64,000 bases of DNA from Neobacillus cucumis (GTDB lineage: Bacteria > Bacillota > Bacilli > Bacillales_B > DSM-18226): NCBI RefSeq assembly GCF_016107705.1, contig NZ_JAEHGC010000004.1, forward strand, positions 340,683-404,682. Direction: 5' to 3'. Positions 8,137 to 17,329 of the stretch are shown here, piece by piece (positions within the stretch are counted from its first letter, which is position 1; the number at the start of each line of letters is the position of its first letter). The notes beneath the pieces are model-generated. The model worked only from the letters and a program-made list of their open reading frames with translations. It did no database searches and had not been told where the DNA came from. A program made the position numbers and the translations under genes.

Positions 8137-8610
8137 ATGAAAAAGTGGAGTTGGTTATTCTCATTTCTTTTATTAGCAGGGGTCCTTTTAGTTGGATGCA
8201 GCACTGAAAAAAAAGACAAAGAGGCGAGTACCCAGGTCAAAGTGGCCGCAAGTCAACCTGCCACGGCTTTGAAGGTTATGGATAATAAAAAGGCGGGGGA
8301 ATATCTTGCAGATTCTAAAGGCATGGCACTTTACTACTTCGCCAAGGATAATCCCAATATAACAAACTGTAAAGGCGAATGTCTTCAAAACTGGCCTGCC
8401 TTTTATTCAGATCACATCGAGGTTCCCAAAGGGTTTAATAAAGGAGATTTTGGCACGATTCATCGCGATGACACAGGTAAAAACCAGGTAACCTATAAGG
8501 GCTACCCGCTTTACTACTTTGTAAAAGATAAAGCTTCTGGCGATGTTAACGGGCAAGGGGTAAAAGGTGTTTGGTTCCTTGTCAATAGTACTACTACATT
8601 GGCGCCCTAA
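8137..8610 (+). CDS. Secreted-repeat (COG4315-type) lipoprotein
   Basis: This 157-residue protein has a lipoprotein signal (MKKWSWLFSFLLLAG, lipobox LVGC at Cys21). The mature part carries two copies of the short secreted repeat: one with GMALYYFAKDNPN followed by CKGECLQNWPAF, and a second with GYPLYYFVKDKASGDVNGQG followed by VWFLVN. The family is widespread in bacteria, has no assigned activity, and is often located next to sigma/anti-sigma genes, as here. The two cysteines after the first repeat could form a disulfide. The gene has a GAGGAGGAA ribosome binding site. Confidence 0.85.
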   Translation: MKKWSWLFSFLLLAGVLLVGCSTEKKDKEASTQVKVAASQPATALKVMDNKKAGEYLADSKGMALYYFAKDNPNITNCKGECLQNWPAFYSDHIEVPKGFNKGDFGTIHRDDTGKNQVTYKGYPLYYFVKDKASGDVNGQGVKGVWFLVNSTTTLAP

Positions 8611-8622
8611 TTCATATTACTA

Positions 8623-8653
8623 AAGAACTGTTCTTTGCAGCAGTTCTTTTTTT
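8623..8653 (+). terminator. Intrinsic terminator of the lipoprotein gene
   Basis: AAGAACTG (8623-8630) pairs with CAGTTCTT (8641-8648) across a 10-nt loop, followed by a run of T. It separates the lipoprotein gene from the sigma operon. Confidence 0.8.
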
Positions 8654-8716
8654 CGCTCAACTTTATTTATTCTTATTTTATACTGAATAGATAGAATTTT
8701 AAAAAAGGGGGAGCGT

Positions 8717-9307
8717 TTGGAATTGAAATCGAAAACAGATGAGGAACTAATTGAATTAATTATCCAGAATCATCGCCCTGCACTTGAAGAATTGTATGAC
8801 CGTTATGTAAAACTTGTTTATGGTTTTTCTTTAAAAATGACAAAAGGTGATATGGAGGAAACAAAGGAAATTGTCCAGCAAGTCTTTCTTCGGCTATGGA
8901 CAACAAAAAGTACATACAACTCGAAACAAGGGAAATTTGCCAATTGGCTTCTCACGATTACCCGAAATATCGCAATTGACCTCATTCGAAAAAAACAAAA
9001 ACAATCAGGAACGGTTCGTCTAGAGCCTCATGAATGGATGCAAATACATGACCGAGAAATAGAGGATGTATCCCAGCAAGTCTCGAGAAATCTTTTAAAG
9101 CAAGAAATTCAAGAAGCAAAACGGCTTCTTTCTGAACCACAGAAGCGTCTTATTAACTTATTATATTGGGAGGGGTACTCCTTAAGTGAGATTGCCAAGC
9201 TGGAGGAAAAACCTCTCGGCACTATTAAAAGTCGCCTGCATCAAACCTTAAAAAAACTGCGGAATTTATTTGAAGAAGAAACAGGAGGGGTTCGTCATGG
9301 AAAATAA
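8717..9307 (+). CDS. RNA polymerase ECF sigma factor (sigma-70 family)
   Basis: A 196-residue sigma factor with region 2 (LEELYDRYVKLVYGFS, IVQQVFLRLWTT, NWLLTITRNIAIDLIRKK) and region 4 with a helix-turn-helix (LSEPQKRLINLLYWEGYS, LSEIAKLEEKPLGTIKSRLH). The start is TTG at 8717 after AAGGGGGAG. The last 11 nt overlap the anti-sigma gene, so the two are translationally coupled. The group looks like ECF factors paired with RskA-like anti-sigma factors. Its target may include the lipoprotein gene upstream; the regulon is otherwise unknown. Confidence 0.88.
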   Translation: MELKSKTDEELIELIIQNHRPALEELYDRYVKLVYGFSLKMTKGDMEETKEIVQQVFLRLWTTKSTYNSKQGKFANWLLTITRNIAIDLIRKKQKQSGTVRLEPHEWMQIHDREIEDVSQQVSRNLLKQEIQEAKRLLSEPQKRLINLLYWEGYSLSEIAKLEEKPLGTIKSRLHQTLKKLRNLFEEETGGVRHGK

Positions 9308-10031
9308 ATGCGACAATCTGTCTTTATATATCATTGATGAACTGACTGAATATGAAAAACATCAATTTGAGCGTCATCTTAAAACATGTCTCAACTGTCA
9401 GAATGAAGTAGACTCCCTGCATAACACATGGCAGAGGCTTTCGTACGATTTCAAAGAAGTGGACGTCCCAAAATCACTTAAATCAGAGGTCATGGACTTT
9501 ATTTTTCAGGAGAGTGAACCACAAACGCAAGATATGAAAGATAAAAAACAGCCCTTCCTTAACCTCTTAGCAAAGCAATTTTCACCATTATCCTTTGGTA
9601 TTACCGCCTTTTTAGTTATAGGTTTAATCGGTATTTTATGGAGTAATTTCCATTTGAGGAACACGATTACTGCATTAGAAAACAAAGCAATTTCTCCTTC
9701 ACAAATTGTTAGAACCTATCACTTAAAAGGGCAGGATTTAGCTTCTTCTGCAAACGGTATCGCCTATCTCCTTCAAGAAGGCCGGAATACAAGCCTCGTC
9801 ATTGAGTTAACCAATATGCCAATGGCGAGAAATGAGGAAGTGTATCAGGTTTGGCTGTTAAAGAATGGTAATCGCCAAAATGCTGGTACTTTAAAGCCTG
9901 ATCAGAACGGCAATGGCCTGATTTCCTACCGCCTGCCGGAAAATTACTTATTTGATGATATTGGCATTACATTAGAACCGAATCCACATAATACACAACC
10001 TAAAGGTGAAAAAGTAATGGGAACTTCCTAG
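9297..10031 (+). CDS. Anti-sigma factor, zinc-finger plus RskA-like domain
   Basis: The start chosen is ATG 9297 behind AGGAGGGG, inside the sigma gene end, giving 244 residues. The N-terminus has the anti-sigma zinc motif (HQFERHLKTCLNCQNEV, an H-x3-C-x2-C pattern). One transmembrane helix follows near residues 95-115 (FGITAFLVIGLIGILW). The outer part resembles the RskA/anti-sigma-K domain (VIELTNMPMARNEEVYQVWLL, GTLKPDQNGNGLISY). It should hold the sigma factor at the membrane and release it on a signal, possibly by proteolysis. Confidence 0.85.
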   Translation: MENKCDNLSLYIIDELTEYEKHQFERHLKTCLNCQNEVDSLHNTWQRLSYDFKEVDVPKSLKSEVMDFIFQESEPQTQDMKDKKQPFLNLLAKQFSPLSFGITAFLVIGLIGILWSNFHLRNTITALENKAISPSQIVRTYHLKGQDLASSANGIAYLLQEGRNTSLVIELTNMPMARNEEVYQVWLLKNGNRQNAGTLKPDQNGNGLISYRLPENYLFDDIGITLEPNPHNTQPKGEKVMGTS

Positions 10032-10103
10032 GAACCGGCCATCTAGATAATCAGGACATGGGGTACAAATTCCATGTCCTGACTTGACTCTATTAACCGG
10101 TTC
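10032..10103. terminator. Nested stem-loop after the anti-sigma gene
   Basis: TCAGGACATGG (10051-10061) pairs with CCATGTCCTGA (10072-10082). An outer pair GAACCGG (10032-10038) with CCGGTTC (10097-10103) could close a longer cruciform. There is no good T tract, so it may be a weak terminator or an RNA 3' end; it also lies between two convergent genes. Confidence 0.5.
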
Positions 10104-10112
10104 ACATGAATC

Positions 10113-10556
10113 CTATTTTTTATTATTCATGGCGCTATCCGGCCTTTCACGAGGAGTAAAATTAATGATGAAATACCCAATGATTAGGATTAAAATGATG
10201 AAAGCATAAAATAAAGAATTTACTGGATGTTCATGATCAACAATAATGATTCTTACCATTGCCGTTATGCCAATATAGATGAAATATCGAATCGGGAAAT
10301 GGTATTCTTCTTTAAAGTATTTTACAATCATCGAAATAAACTCAAAATATAAAAAGAAAATTAGGATATTGGCAAGGAAAATTTTAAAATCATTATTGCC
10401 ACCCTCAACTAAAATCTGAATAAAAATAATTAACTCCTTAACTAGCAAAATAGATAAAATAATTCCTAGTAAGACGAGGGACATATTTAAAAATAGTTGA
10501 AGAATCTTTGGAATCAAGCACAAAATTGTAGTTTTACCGTTTTTTATCTTAAACAT
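10113..10556 (-). CDS. psiE: PsiE-family (phosphate-starvation-inducible) membrane protein
   Basis: The protein has four predicted membrane helices and the PsiE pattern: an N-terminal pair of helices, the charged EEYHFPIRYFIYIGITAMVR segment, then DHEHPVNSLFYAFIIL. The family is named from a phosphate-starvation-inducible E. coli gene; its biochemical role is unknown. I prefer the ATG at 10556 (147 residues) because AGAGGAAGG lies 5 nt before it. A longer frame begins at 10574 (153 residues) but lacks a ribosome binding site. Confidence 0.75.
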   Translation of the reverse strand: MFKIKNGKTTILCLIPKILQLFLNMSLVLLGIILSILLVKELIIFIQILVEGGNNDFKIFLANILIFFLYFEFISMIVKYFKEEYHFPIRYFIYIGITAMVRIIIVDHEHPVNSLFYAFIILILIIGYFIINFTPRERPDSAMNNKK

Positions 10557-10752
10557 CCATACCTTCCTCTCCATTCAATAAGACAACTTGCCTTTTTGAG
10601 CCTTCTGTTCTTGGAAATTTCCACCCTAGTAAAATTATAAATTATCAAAATATTAAAATATGTAATTTTATGGTAAAATTTATGTAATAATTATTATAGT
10701 CAGTATAAATTTAACAAAATATGGTTGATTGATTTTGGAGGTAAACGGGTAA

Positions 10753-11697
10753 ATGCATCTTTTTTTACGCTTATTCGGTAGTCTTATACTTTGGGCATGC
10801 ATGGCCATCATCTTAGTTTTAGTTGTTTTATTGCCGCGGGAGACGGAATCCCATCGTGTAGGTGTGAAGGATGTCATGTCCTACCATTTTACTTGGGATG
10901 GTTATAAACAAAATATTTATGATTATGTTAAAGAAGTGAAAACAAAGAAAAGCCTCGGAACAACGGTGTTTAATCAACCAGTCGAAACAGAACTTCTCCT
11001 TTATTTTAAAAGAAGCATTGCCATTCTCCTTCCCGCAATGTTGCTTAGTATCATGATCGGAATCTATAAAGGTGTCTTCGATTATCAGTTTCAAAATAAT
11101 AAAATAGGGCGATTATTCGGGAGAGGATCTACTTGGCTAGGGCAGGCTGTTCCTGACTTTTTCCTCATTTTCCTTTTTCAGACCTTCCTATCTCTCGCCA
11201 TAAGCCACAGCCTTCTTCCAAGAGTAGACCTATATGGAAATGACAAATGGTACAGTATCTTTCTTCCCATCCTATTTTTAAGCATGTATCCAGCATTTAT
11301 TATCGCAAAGTACACCTATCAAGCATTAGATGAGGAAGATGAAAAGGATTATATAAAGACAGCAAAAGCAAAAGGGGTTCCTGATCGGGTGATTCTTTGG
11401 AGGCATATTCTAAAAAATTGCTATCCAAAATTGCTTCAGCATTTTATGCCTGTTATTTTAACGTTATTTTCCGGTATGTTCATCGTCGAATTTTTAACCT
11501 CATATCATGGGATTGGGTATCGCCTAATCGCGGCCATCCATATTAAAAGTAAATTTTTTGCAGGGGAGGCTTTCCCGATTGATGTCCCCGCCGTTATCGG
11601 CTTTAGTTTATTAATTATGGCTCTTTTACTTTTCGCACAATGGACTCAACAGCTCCTTGAATTTTTCCTGAATCCAAAAAAGGGGGAAAGATTATAA
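10753..11697 (+). CDS. ABC transporter permease, dipeptide/nickel (OppB) type
   Basis: A 314-residue membrane protein with about six helices. An N-terminal helix is followed by a long external segment, then the permease core with the coupling region DYIKTAKAKGVPDRVILWRH and the family feature FLTSYHGIGYRLIAAI. The stop overlaps the next start in TAATG. OppB-type permeases move peptides, nickel or related solutes. No binding protein or ATPase gene accompanies this pair, so it must share subunits encoded elsewhere or be a remnant. The ribosome binding site is TGGAGGT. Confidence 0.8.
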   Translation: MHLFLRLFGSLILWACMAIILVLVVLLPRETESHRVGVKDVMSYHFTWDGYKQNIYDYVKEVKTKKSLGTTVFNQPVETELLLYFKRSIAILLPAMLLSIMIGIYKGVFDYQFQNNKIGRLFGRGSTWLGQAVPDFFLIFLFQTFLSLAISHSLLPRVDLYGNDKWYSIFLPILFLSMYPAFIIAKYTYQALDEEDEKDYIKTAKAKGVPDRVILWRHILKNCYPKLLQHFMPVILTLFSGMFIVEFLTSYHGIGYRLIAAIHIKSKFFAGEAFPIDVPAVIGFSLLIMALLLFAQWTQQLLEFFLNPKKGERL

Positions 11698-12659
11698 TGC
11701 GAAAAATACCTTCTTTATGGATTGGTCTAATCGGCTGCAGTATCTTTGCCATCATTTTTATGCTTGGCCCTTATTTGCCGAATGTTGATAAAAATGTTAC
11801 TCCTCATACATATATAGTCGGTCCCGAAAGCAATCTGGATTTTATCCTCCCGCCCTTTGCCCCAAATAAGGATTTCTTGTTAGGCTCTGATAAATCTGGC
11901 AGGGATATCTATAGTGCTCTCATTATGGGGACGCGCGGGACCTTAAGTATTGTTTTTACGATTTCCTTGATCACCTTTTTACTTGCCATTCCATTCGGTG
12001 CAGCTTCTGCCCATTTGACCTTTTTCAGGGTGCTTTTACAGGCGTGGAATTATTTGTTTTCAAGAATACCTGTCTTTTTTTACTTTATTATCGTGTCAAC
12101 GATTCCATTTTTTATCCTTTCTCCTCACCGCACTATTTGGATGATTAGCTTTCTTATTCTATTTGAGTTAGGAAAAGTAGGAGAGGTCGTCTACAAAGGG
12201 GTCTTATTGATTCAAAAAGAAACCTATTATGAGGCTGGAATTGTGGTCGGTTCGAAACCATTCGGACTATGGAAACAATATTATTGGCCCGGCTGCTATC
12301 CTCAGTGGGTTGCCTACTTTGTGCAGCATTTAGGGAGTATGTTATTTTTGCTAGGCCAGCTTGGAATCTTTGGAATTTTTATCTCCCAGGCCCTTGTCCA
12401 ACAAATAAACGGTGCTTACTTAATCGATAACACAGCCATGATCTGGCCGATGTTTTTATTTGATGTCCTAATCGATTTTGATGCCTTTCCATGGGTCCCT
12501 CTATTTAGCTCGTTATTTATTACCCTATCCATGTTATCCTTTGTTTCATTAGGTGAGGGAATACTAGAATATCATTCGAGAAAACACAAGGGATTAATTG
12601 TCCAGAGGAAGCCTTTCTTGCCGCGGTTCAGGAGGGAAACGGTGGATATAAAAGGATAG
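11697..12659 (+). CDS. ABC transporter permease, dipeptide/nickel (OppC) type
   Basis: A 320-residue partner of the upstream permease, with a 1-nt overlap (TAATG). It has an N-terminal helix, the OppC-like stretch PFAPNKDFLLGSDKSGRDIY, a permease core with YYEAGIVVGSKPFGLWKQYY as the coupling loop, and a C-terminal LGEGILEYHSRK. The LGSDKSGRD motif is a good marker of OppC/DppC proteins. The pair should form a heterodimeric channel. Substrate unknown. Confidence 0.82.
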   Translation: MRKIPSLWIGLIGCSIFAIIFMLGPYLPNVDKNVTPHTYIVGPESNLDFILPPFAPNKDFLLGSDKSGRDIYSALIMGTRGTLSIVFTISLITFLLAIPFGAASAHLTFFRVLLQAWNYLFSRIPVFFYFIIVSTIPFFILSPHRTIWMISFLILFELGKVGEVVYKGVLLIQKETYYEAGIVVGSKPFGLWKQYYWPGCYPQWVAYFVQHLGSMLFLLGQLGIFGIFISQALVQQINGAYLIDNTAMIWPMFLFDVLIDFDAFPWVPLFSSLFITLSMLSFVSLGEGILEYHSRKHKGLIVQRKPFLPRFRRETVDIKG

Positions 12660-12745
12660 AATGGGGTATGGCCCCCGCCGCCTTACAGTATTATGTTGTT
12701 TATCTAGTATCAACATGAATGCTTACGATTACTTTTATAAACGAA

Positions 12746-12775
12746 AGAAAAAGCATCTATAAAGATGCTTTTTCT
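12746..12775. terminator. Bidirectional intrinsic terminator
   Basis: AGAAAAAGCATCT (12746-12758) pairs perfectly with AGATGCTTTTTCT (12763-12775), loop of 4 nt, with the T run within the stem on both strands. It serves the convergent permease operon and mqo. Confidence 0.85.
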
Positions 12776-12782
12776 AACCGTT

Positions 12783-14339
12783 TTAAACTGATACCGTTTC
12801 TTTTTCTAAATCTCGTAACTCTTTCTGTAAATCTCTCTCATTGTCAATAGGTGAGCGACCATTGCTTAGACCAAGCATCCACGCTGTAAAACTATTAACT
12901 TCGTGGAAAAGCTCTGGGTTATCCACTAGTGACTTTCCATAAGAAGGAATCATTTCTTTTATTTTCGGTTCCCACGCTTTTAGATGTTGCGGGAAACATT
13001 TTTTTATTACCTCAAGCATGACGTGAACGGCAGTCGAAGCACCCGGAGAAGCACCGAGGAGTGCAGCAACAGAACCATCAGCGGCACTAACCACTTCCGT
13101 ACCAAATTGAAGTGTCCCTTTACCGCCAGCTTCCGTATCTTTTATAACTTGTACACGTTGGCCCGCTACAACGATATCCCAATCTTCACTTTTCGCATTG
13201 GGAATAAATTCCCGTAACTCTTCGATCCGTTGTTCTTTCGATAACATCAGTTGCTGGATCAGATATTTTGTCAATGGAATGTTTTTTGCACCTGCGGCTA
13301 ACATCGTGAAAACATTATTCGGTTTTACCGTACTTAATAAATCCATATTTGAACCAGTTTTTAAGAATTTTGGTGAGAAGCCAGCAAACGGTCCAAATAG
13401 TAACGATTTTTTGTTTTCGATAAATCGTGTATCAAGATGCGGCACAGACATTGGAGGAGCACCAACCTTAGCCTTACCGTATACTTTTGCATGATGCTGA
13501 TTCACAACCTCCGGATTGTTACAAACCAGGAATAGCCCGCTTACAGGGAATCCTCCAATATGTTTACTTTCCGGAATACCCGTTTTTTGCAGTAACGGCA
13601 AAGATCCGCCACCGCCGCCGACAAAGATGAATTTTGCCGTATGGCGTTCAACTTCGCCACTAGCGTTACGCACTTTCAATTCCCATGAGCCGTCGCTAGT
13701 ACGTTTAATATCATTTACCTGATGGTTGTATTTAATATCAACGTTTTGATTCTTTAAGTGATCAAACAATATGCGGGTTAAAGCACCAAAGTTGACATCC
13801 GTTCCAGAGTCGATTTTGGTGGCCGCGATTGCTTCCTGCGATGTACGGCCTTCCATAATAAGTGGAATCCATTCCATTAATTTCTCTGGATCCTCAGAAA
13901 ATTCCATTCCTTCGAACAGTGGAATGTTTGAAAGCGCTTGAAAACGTTTTTTCAAGAACTCTACATTTTCTTCCCCTTGTACTAAACTCATATGAGGCAA
14001 TGGCATGATAAAGTCATGCGGATTATCTATGAGATTTTTATTTACAAGATAGGACCAAAACTGTCTTGAAAGCTGGAACTGTTCATTTATTCTGATTGCT
14101 TTGCTAATATCTATTGATCCGTCTGGTTTTTCAACAGTGTAGTTAAGCTCACACAGAGCGGCGTGCCCTGTTCCTGCATTATTCCACTCGTTAGAGCTTT
14201 CCTCTCCCGCTTTTTCGAGCTTTTCAAACACTGTAATCTTCCAGTCCGGTACTAATTCTTTCAAAAGTGTCCCCAAAGTAGCGCTCATAATTCCGGCACC
14301 AATTAAGATAACGTCTGTATTAGTTTGTTTGTTACTCAT
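12783..14339 (-). CDS. mqo: Malate:quinone oxidoreductase
   Basis: This 518-residue flavoprotein oxidises malate to oxaloacetate and passes electrons to the quinone pool, a membrane-associated step of the citric acid cycle. Visible marks are the FAD-binding start [20 protein letters not shown], the Mqo block [51 protein letters not shown] and [16 protein letters not shown]. Length is normal for the family. It is a single-gene unit with a structured 5' leader. A cre-like sequence (TGAAAGCGCTTGAA, 13929-13942) lies inside the gene, and could mediate CcpA roadblocking, though this is weak. Confidence 0.92.
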   Translation of the reverse strand: MSNKQTNTDVILIGAGIMSATLGTLLKELVPDWKITVFEKLEKAGEESSNEWNNAGTGHAALCELNYTVEKPDGSIDISKAIRINEQFQLSRQFWSYLVNKNLIDNPHDFIMPLPHMSLVQGEENVEFLKKRFQALSNIPLFEGMEFSEDPEKLMEWIPLIMEGRTSQEAIAATKIDSGTDVNFGALTRILFDHLKNQNVDIKYNHQVNDIKRTSDGSWELKVRNASGEVERHTAKFIFVGGGGGSLPLLQKTGIPESKHIGGFPVSGLFLVCNNPEVVNQHHAKVYGKAKVGAPPMSVPHLDTRFIENKKSLLFGPFAGFSPKFLKTGSNMDLLSTVKPNNVFTMLAAGAKNIPLTKYLIQQLMLSKEQRIEELREFIPNAKSEDWDIVVAGQRVQVIKDTEAGGKGTLQFGTEVVSAADGSVAALLGASPGASTAVHVMLEVIKKCFPQHLKAWEPKIKEMIPSYGKSLVDNPELFHEVNSFTAWMLGLSNGRSPIDNERDLQKELRDLEKETVSV

Positions 14340-14368
14340 TATTACCGTCCCTTATCCCCTAAGAATTG

Positions 14369-14438
14369 CAGAAAGGATGTAGGTGGTTCCGCTTAGGCAT
14401 TACAGCAAGCCTGCGCACCTAGTCGCACATCTTTTCTG
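14369..14438 (-). ncRNA. Structured 5' leader of mqo, class not recognised
   Basis: On the minus strand, 70 nt upstream of mqo can fold into one long arm. The outer helix is CAGAAAAGATGT with ACATCCTTTCTG (14427-14438 with 14369-14380, one mismatch). Inside it AGGTG pairs with CACCT, CGC with GCG and AGGC with GCCT, separated by an unpaired GAAC strand and a TTGCTGTAAT loop. Such a compact, helix-rich leader suggests a regulatory RNA, but I could not match it to a riboswitch class. The plus strand has no gene here for it to serve. Confidence 0.5.
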
Positions 14439-14567
14439 GATGATTTCATTTATAACCTATTTATAGTGTATCACTAATATTTAAAGATTAAAATATTTTG
14501 ATAGGTTTTAAGGTGTTTAAAAGCTTGTAAAAAGAGGAAAGTCCATCCACATGACTTATGAAGGCAG

Positions 14568-14620
14568 AAAAACCAAGGTTTAAACCCAGCTTCTTGCCAG
14601 GTTTGTGTCCTTGGTTTTTT
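14568..14620 (-). terminator. Intrinsic terminator of the LysR-fabF operon
   Basis: AAAAACCAAGG (14568-14578) pairs with CCTTGGTTTTTT (14609-14620), with further pairing of AAACC and GGTTT inside. On the minus strand it lies 20 nt after the fabF stop. Confidence 0.8.
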
Positions 14621-14639
14621 CATCTCCTATTAATTTGTC

Positions 14640-15881
14640 CTATTTACTAAACTTTTTAAAAATTAATGTGGCATTATGTCCGCCGAATCCTAATGAGTTT
14701 GAAAGCACGACTTGAACATCCCTCTTTTTAGCAAAATTGGGGACATAATCCAAATCAAGTTGTTCATCAGGGGTTTCATAATTAATCGTTGGAGGGAGGA
14801 TCCCTTCCTTGATGGCTAATAATGAAAAGATCGCCTCAATAGCACCCGTTGCTCCAAGCAAATGTCCTGTCATCGATTTTGTCGAACTTACCGAAAGCGA
14901 ATACGCATGTTCTTTGAAAACTTCCTTGATCGCTAATGTTTCATACAAATCATTATAATACGTGGATGTGCCATGAGCATTGATATAGTCCACCTGCTCC
15001 GGAGGGATACCGGCATCCGCTAATGCTAGTTTCATGGCCCGTTGTGCACCCTCTCCCTCAGGTGCAGGTGTTGTAATATGATGAGCATCTCCTGTAGCAC
15101 CATATCCAATCAGTTCTCCATATATGTGAGCACCACGAGCTAGGGCATGCTCTAATTCTTCTAATACCAAAATTCCAGCACCTTCCCCGATAACAAATCC
15201 ATCACGATTCTTATCAAAAGGCCGGCTTGCAGATGTTGGATCAGGATTTTTCGAAAGAGCAGTCATATTCGAAAATCCGGCCACGGTCATATCTGTAATA
15301 GTTGCTTCTGTCCCGCCGGCAATCATCATTTCTACATCGCCTTTTTGGATCACGCGGAAGGCATCACCGATTGAATTCGCGCCCGATGCACATGCTGTGA
15401 CGGAACAATTGTTAATTCCTTTTGCCCCAAGTTCGATGGAAACTTGTCCTGCTGCCATGTCTGGGATAAACATCGGAATCGTAAACGGATTCACCCTTCT
15501 TTGACCTTTTTCGAGAAATTTCCGATGTTGTTCCTCAAACTCACCCAGACCGCCAATTCCTGACCCAATCCAAACTCCGACCCGTTCGGGCTGAATGTCC
15601 ACGCCGATGTGAATCCCTGCATCCTTAACAGCCATTTTACTTGCAGCAACAGCGAACTGACTATAACGGCCCATTCTTCTTGCTTCTTTTTTATCCATAA
15701 ATTCTTCTGGTGCAAAGTTTTTTACTTCTGCCGCAATTTTAATATCAACTTTTTCTGCATCCAATATCGTTGCCGGGCCAATTCCAGATACACCATTTTT
15801 AATATTATTCCATGTTGTTTTCGCATCATTCCCCAAGGGAGTGACAGCCCCAATACCAGTAACCACTATTCTTCGATTCAT
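14640..15881 (-). CDS. fabF: Beta-ketoacyl-ACP synthase II (probably a second copy)
   Basis: A 413-residue condensing enzyme that extends acyl-ACP with malonyl-ACP in fatty acid synthesis. The catalytic triad is intact: Cys164 in [14 protein letters not shown], His303 in [11 protein letters not shown] and His340 in [13 protein letters not shown]. The gene overlaps the LysR regulator by 4 nt (ATGA) and is not next to other fab genes. The housekeeping fabHF locus of Bacillaceae lies elsewhere, so this is probably a regulated paralogue serving altered fatty acid composition or a special acyl product. That role is inference. Confidence 0.88.
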   Translation of the reverse strand: MNRRIVVTGIGAVTPLGNDAKTTWNNIKNGVSGIGPATILDAEKVDIKIAAEVKNFAPEEFMDKKEARRMGRYSQFAVAASKMAVKDAGIHIGVDIQPERVGVWIGSGIGGLGEFEEQHRKFLEKGQRRVNPFTIPMFIPDMAAGQVSIELGAKGINNCSVTACASGANSIGDAFRVIQKGDVEMMIAGGTEATITDMTVAGFSNMTALSKNPDPTSASRPFDKNRDGFVIGEGAGILVLEELEHALARGAHIYGELIGYGATGDAHHITTPAPEGEGAQRAMKLALADAGIPPEQVDYINAHGTSTYYNDLYETLAIKEVFKEHAYSLSVSSTKSMTGHLLGATGAIEAIFSLLAIKEGILPPTINYETPDEQLDLDYVPNFAKKRDVQVVLSNSLGFGGHNATLIFKKFSK

Positions 15882-16786
15882 CTATTGCTCTCCCTTAATT
15901 CATTATTCACAGGATTATTCAATGTCTCAATAAAGTTCACAAAAGCCTTCACAACATTCCATTCTAAGGATTCCTTATGGTAATACATCCATGTTCTGCG
16001 TAAAATAGGATTTCCTTTTTGGTTGGTTAAAACTATTTTATATAAATCATCTATTTCATTAAGTATACGACTGGACAAGAAGCCATAGCCTAAACCATTT
16101 ATAACCATTTCCTTACATGTATCAACCTGGTCCACTTCAATACTGATAAAAGGCGGCTGTGAAAAATTTTCGGCCCACCAATTATCAATTAATGATTTTA
16201 ATAAGAAATCTCCGTTATAGTCAATTCTGGGGAGATTCGGCAAATCCGCAATATCAATCGCTTCCCTCGAGGTAACAGAAACGGTTTCTTCAAATAATAA
16301 ATGCTTCTTCAGTCCTCTGCAGCTATAGTCACCGCGAACAAATCCGATATGAACATCCTTATTGTGTATAAGTTTCGTTACATCTTTACTCCAGCCTGTA
16401 ATCACTTTAAATTCCACATGAGGATACTGGCTTTTAAATAATTTCAAAATATAGGGCAGTTCATAATTGGCAAAGAAGTTGGATACCCCCAATTTCATTG
16501 TTCCTACCACTTCATTGCCAGACGTTTGACTCATATTCCGGACATGCTCTACTATTTTGTTATATTGTGCAAGGATATTATCGGCACACTGAACAAGATA
16601 TTCTCCCTCTGGGGTGAAATGGATCCCTCTGCTTTCACGGGTTACAATTTTGACACCTAATTCCTCCTGCATGTGCTTTAAACGATTGGTTAATGCAGGC
16701 TGTGTAATAAACAAAAGCCTTGCTGCTTTCGTTAGGTTCTTCTGACTATAGAGGACCTTCAGTATCTCCCAATCACGGTAATCCAC
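15878..16786 (-). CDS. LysR-family transcriptional regulator
   Basis: A 302-residue protein with an N-terminal winged helix-turn-helix ([40 protein letters not shown]) and a C-terminal two-lobed effector domain ([32 protein letters not shown]). The start is GTG at 16786 after AGGAGGG. It is cotranscribed with the downstream fabF through a 4-nt overlap, an uncommon arrangement since LysR genes usually face their targets. It may regulate its own operon; the ligand is unknown. Confidence 0.88.
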   Translation of the reverse strand: MDYRDWEILKVLYSQKNLTKAARLLFITQPALTNRLKHMQEELGVKIVTRESRGIHFTPEGEYLVQCADNILAQYNKIVEHVRNMSQTSGNEVVGTMKLGVSNFFANYELPYILKLFKSQYPHVEFKVITGWSKDVTKLIHNKDVHIGFVRGDYSCRGLKKHLLFEETVSVTSREAIDIADLPNLPRIDYNGDFLLKSLIDNWWAENFSQPPFISIEVDQVDTCKEMVINGLGYGFLSSRILNEIDDLYKIVLTNQKGNPILRRTWMYYHKESLEWNVVKAFVNFIETLNNPVNNELRESNR

Positions 16787-17034
16787 GATTCCCTCCTATT
16801 TTTTGCCATATAAAAGTTTTTTATATCTTATTATAAATTTTTAGCATTTTATTTATTTCCATTATTGCATTATCATTGACCCGTAGCAATTAATAATCGT
16901 CTTTTTACCCTAGATTGAGATTCATTATAACCCAATCACCTTTATGGTTTAACATAGCATATTTTCTCTTTAACCATATTTATAGATGTCCTGTCTGGGG
17001 GACAGAAATAATTTCAAAAATAGGAGGAATTTTT

Positions 17035-17193
17035 ATGTGGATTATAACTCGTTATTTAGATTCAAATATTTCCATGTTTGAATTTGAAACTGAAGAAGAA
17101 GCAAGAGAGGCTCTTAAAAACATGAAGGGCAGTAAAATTATCTCTGAAGTTGTATATTTCAATGACCCTTGTTTTCAGCAGGAAATTGCTTAA
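17035..17193 (+). CDS. Small hypothetical protein (52 aa)
   Basis: ATG 17035 follows a clear TAGGAGGA site at 8 nt. The peptide (MWIITRYLDSNISMFEFETE then EEAREALKNMKG) alternates like a small beta-alpha unit and is acidic in the middle. It ends at 17193 and is followed by a strong terminator, so it looks like a genuine single-gene unit. A longer frame back to 16915 lacks a ribosome binding site. A small hairpin CTGTC-TGGGG-GACAG lies just upstream near 16991-17005. I recognise no family. Confidence 0.65.
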   Translation: MWIITRYLDSNISMFEFETEEEAREALKNMKGSKIISEVVYFNDPCFQQEIA

Positions 17194-17232
17194 AGGTAAC
17201 ATAATAAAATATAAATATTTATTAATTTTTTT

Positions 17233-17262
17233 GCCTCTCTGCATTTGCAGAGAGGCTTTTTG
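17233..17262 (+). terminator. Intrinsic terminator of the 52-aa gene
   Basis: GCCTCTCTGC (17233-17242), loop ATTT, GCAGAGAGGC (17247-17256), then TTTTTG. Confidence 0.9.
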
Positions 17263-17329
17263 CTTAAATAATTTTAACTATTCCACTGGTTTAATCATTT
17301 TTTTATTATGTTGGGAAAAATTAATATAC

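Noticed and set aside
7962..8240. 92-aa minus-strand frame overlapping the lipoprotein start
   Set aside because: Low-complexity translation of the upstream region of a well-supported plus-strand gene; no ribosome binding site.
13929..13942. cre-like TGAAAGCGCTTGAA inside mqo
   Set aside because: One base off the CcpA consensus and 400 nt inside the gene; kept only as a remark in the mqo entry.
14530..14550. AGAGGAAAGTCCAT resembles the conserved P4 strand of RNase P RNA
   Set aside because: None of the other conserved RNase P blocks is present within the expected distance, and the following DNA is a terminator. Most likely chance.
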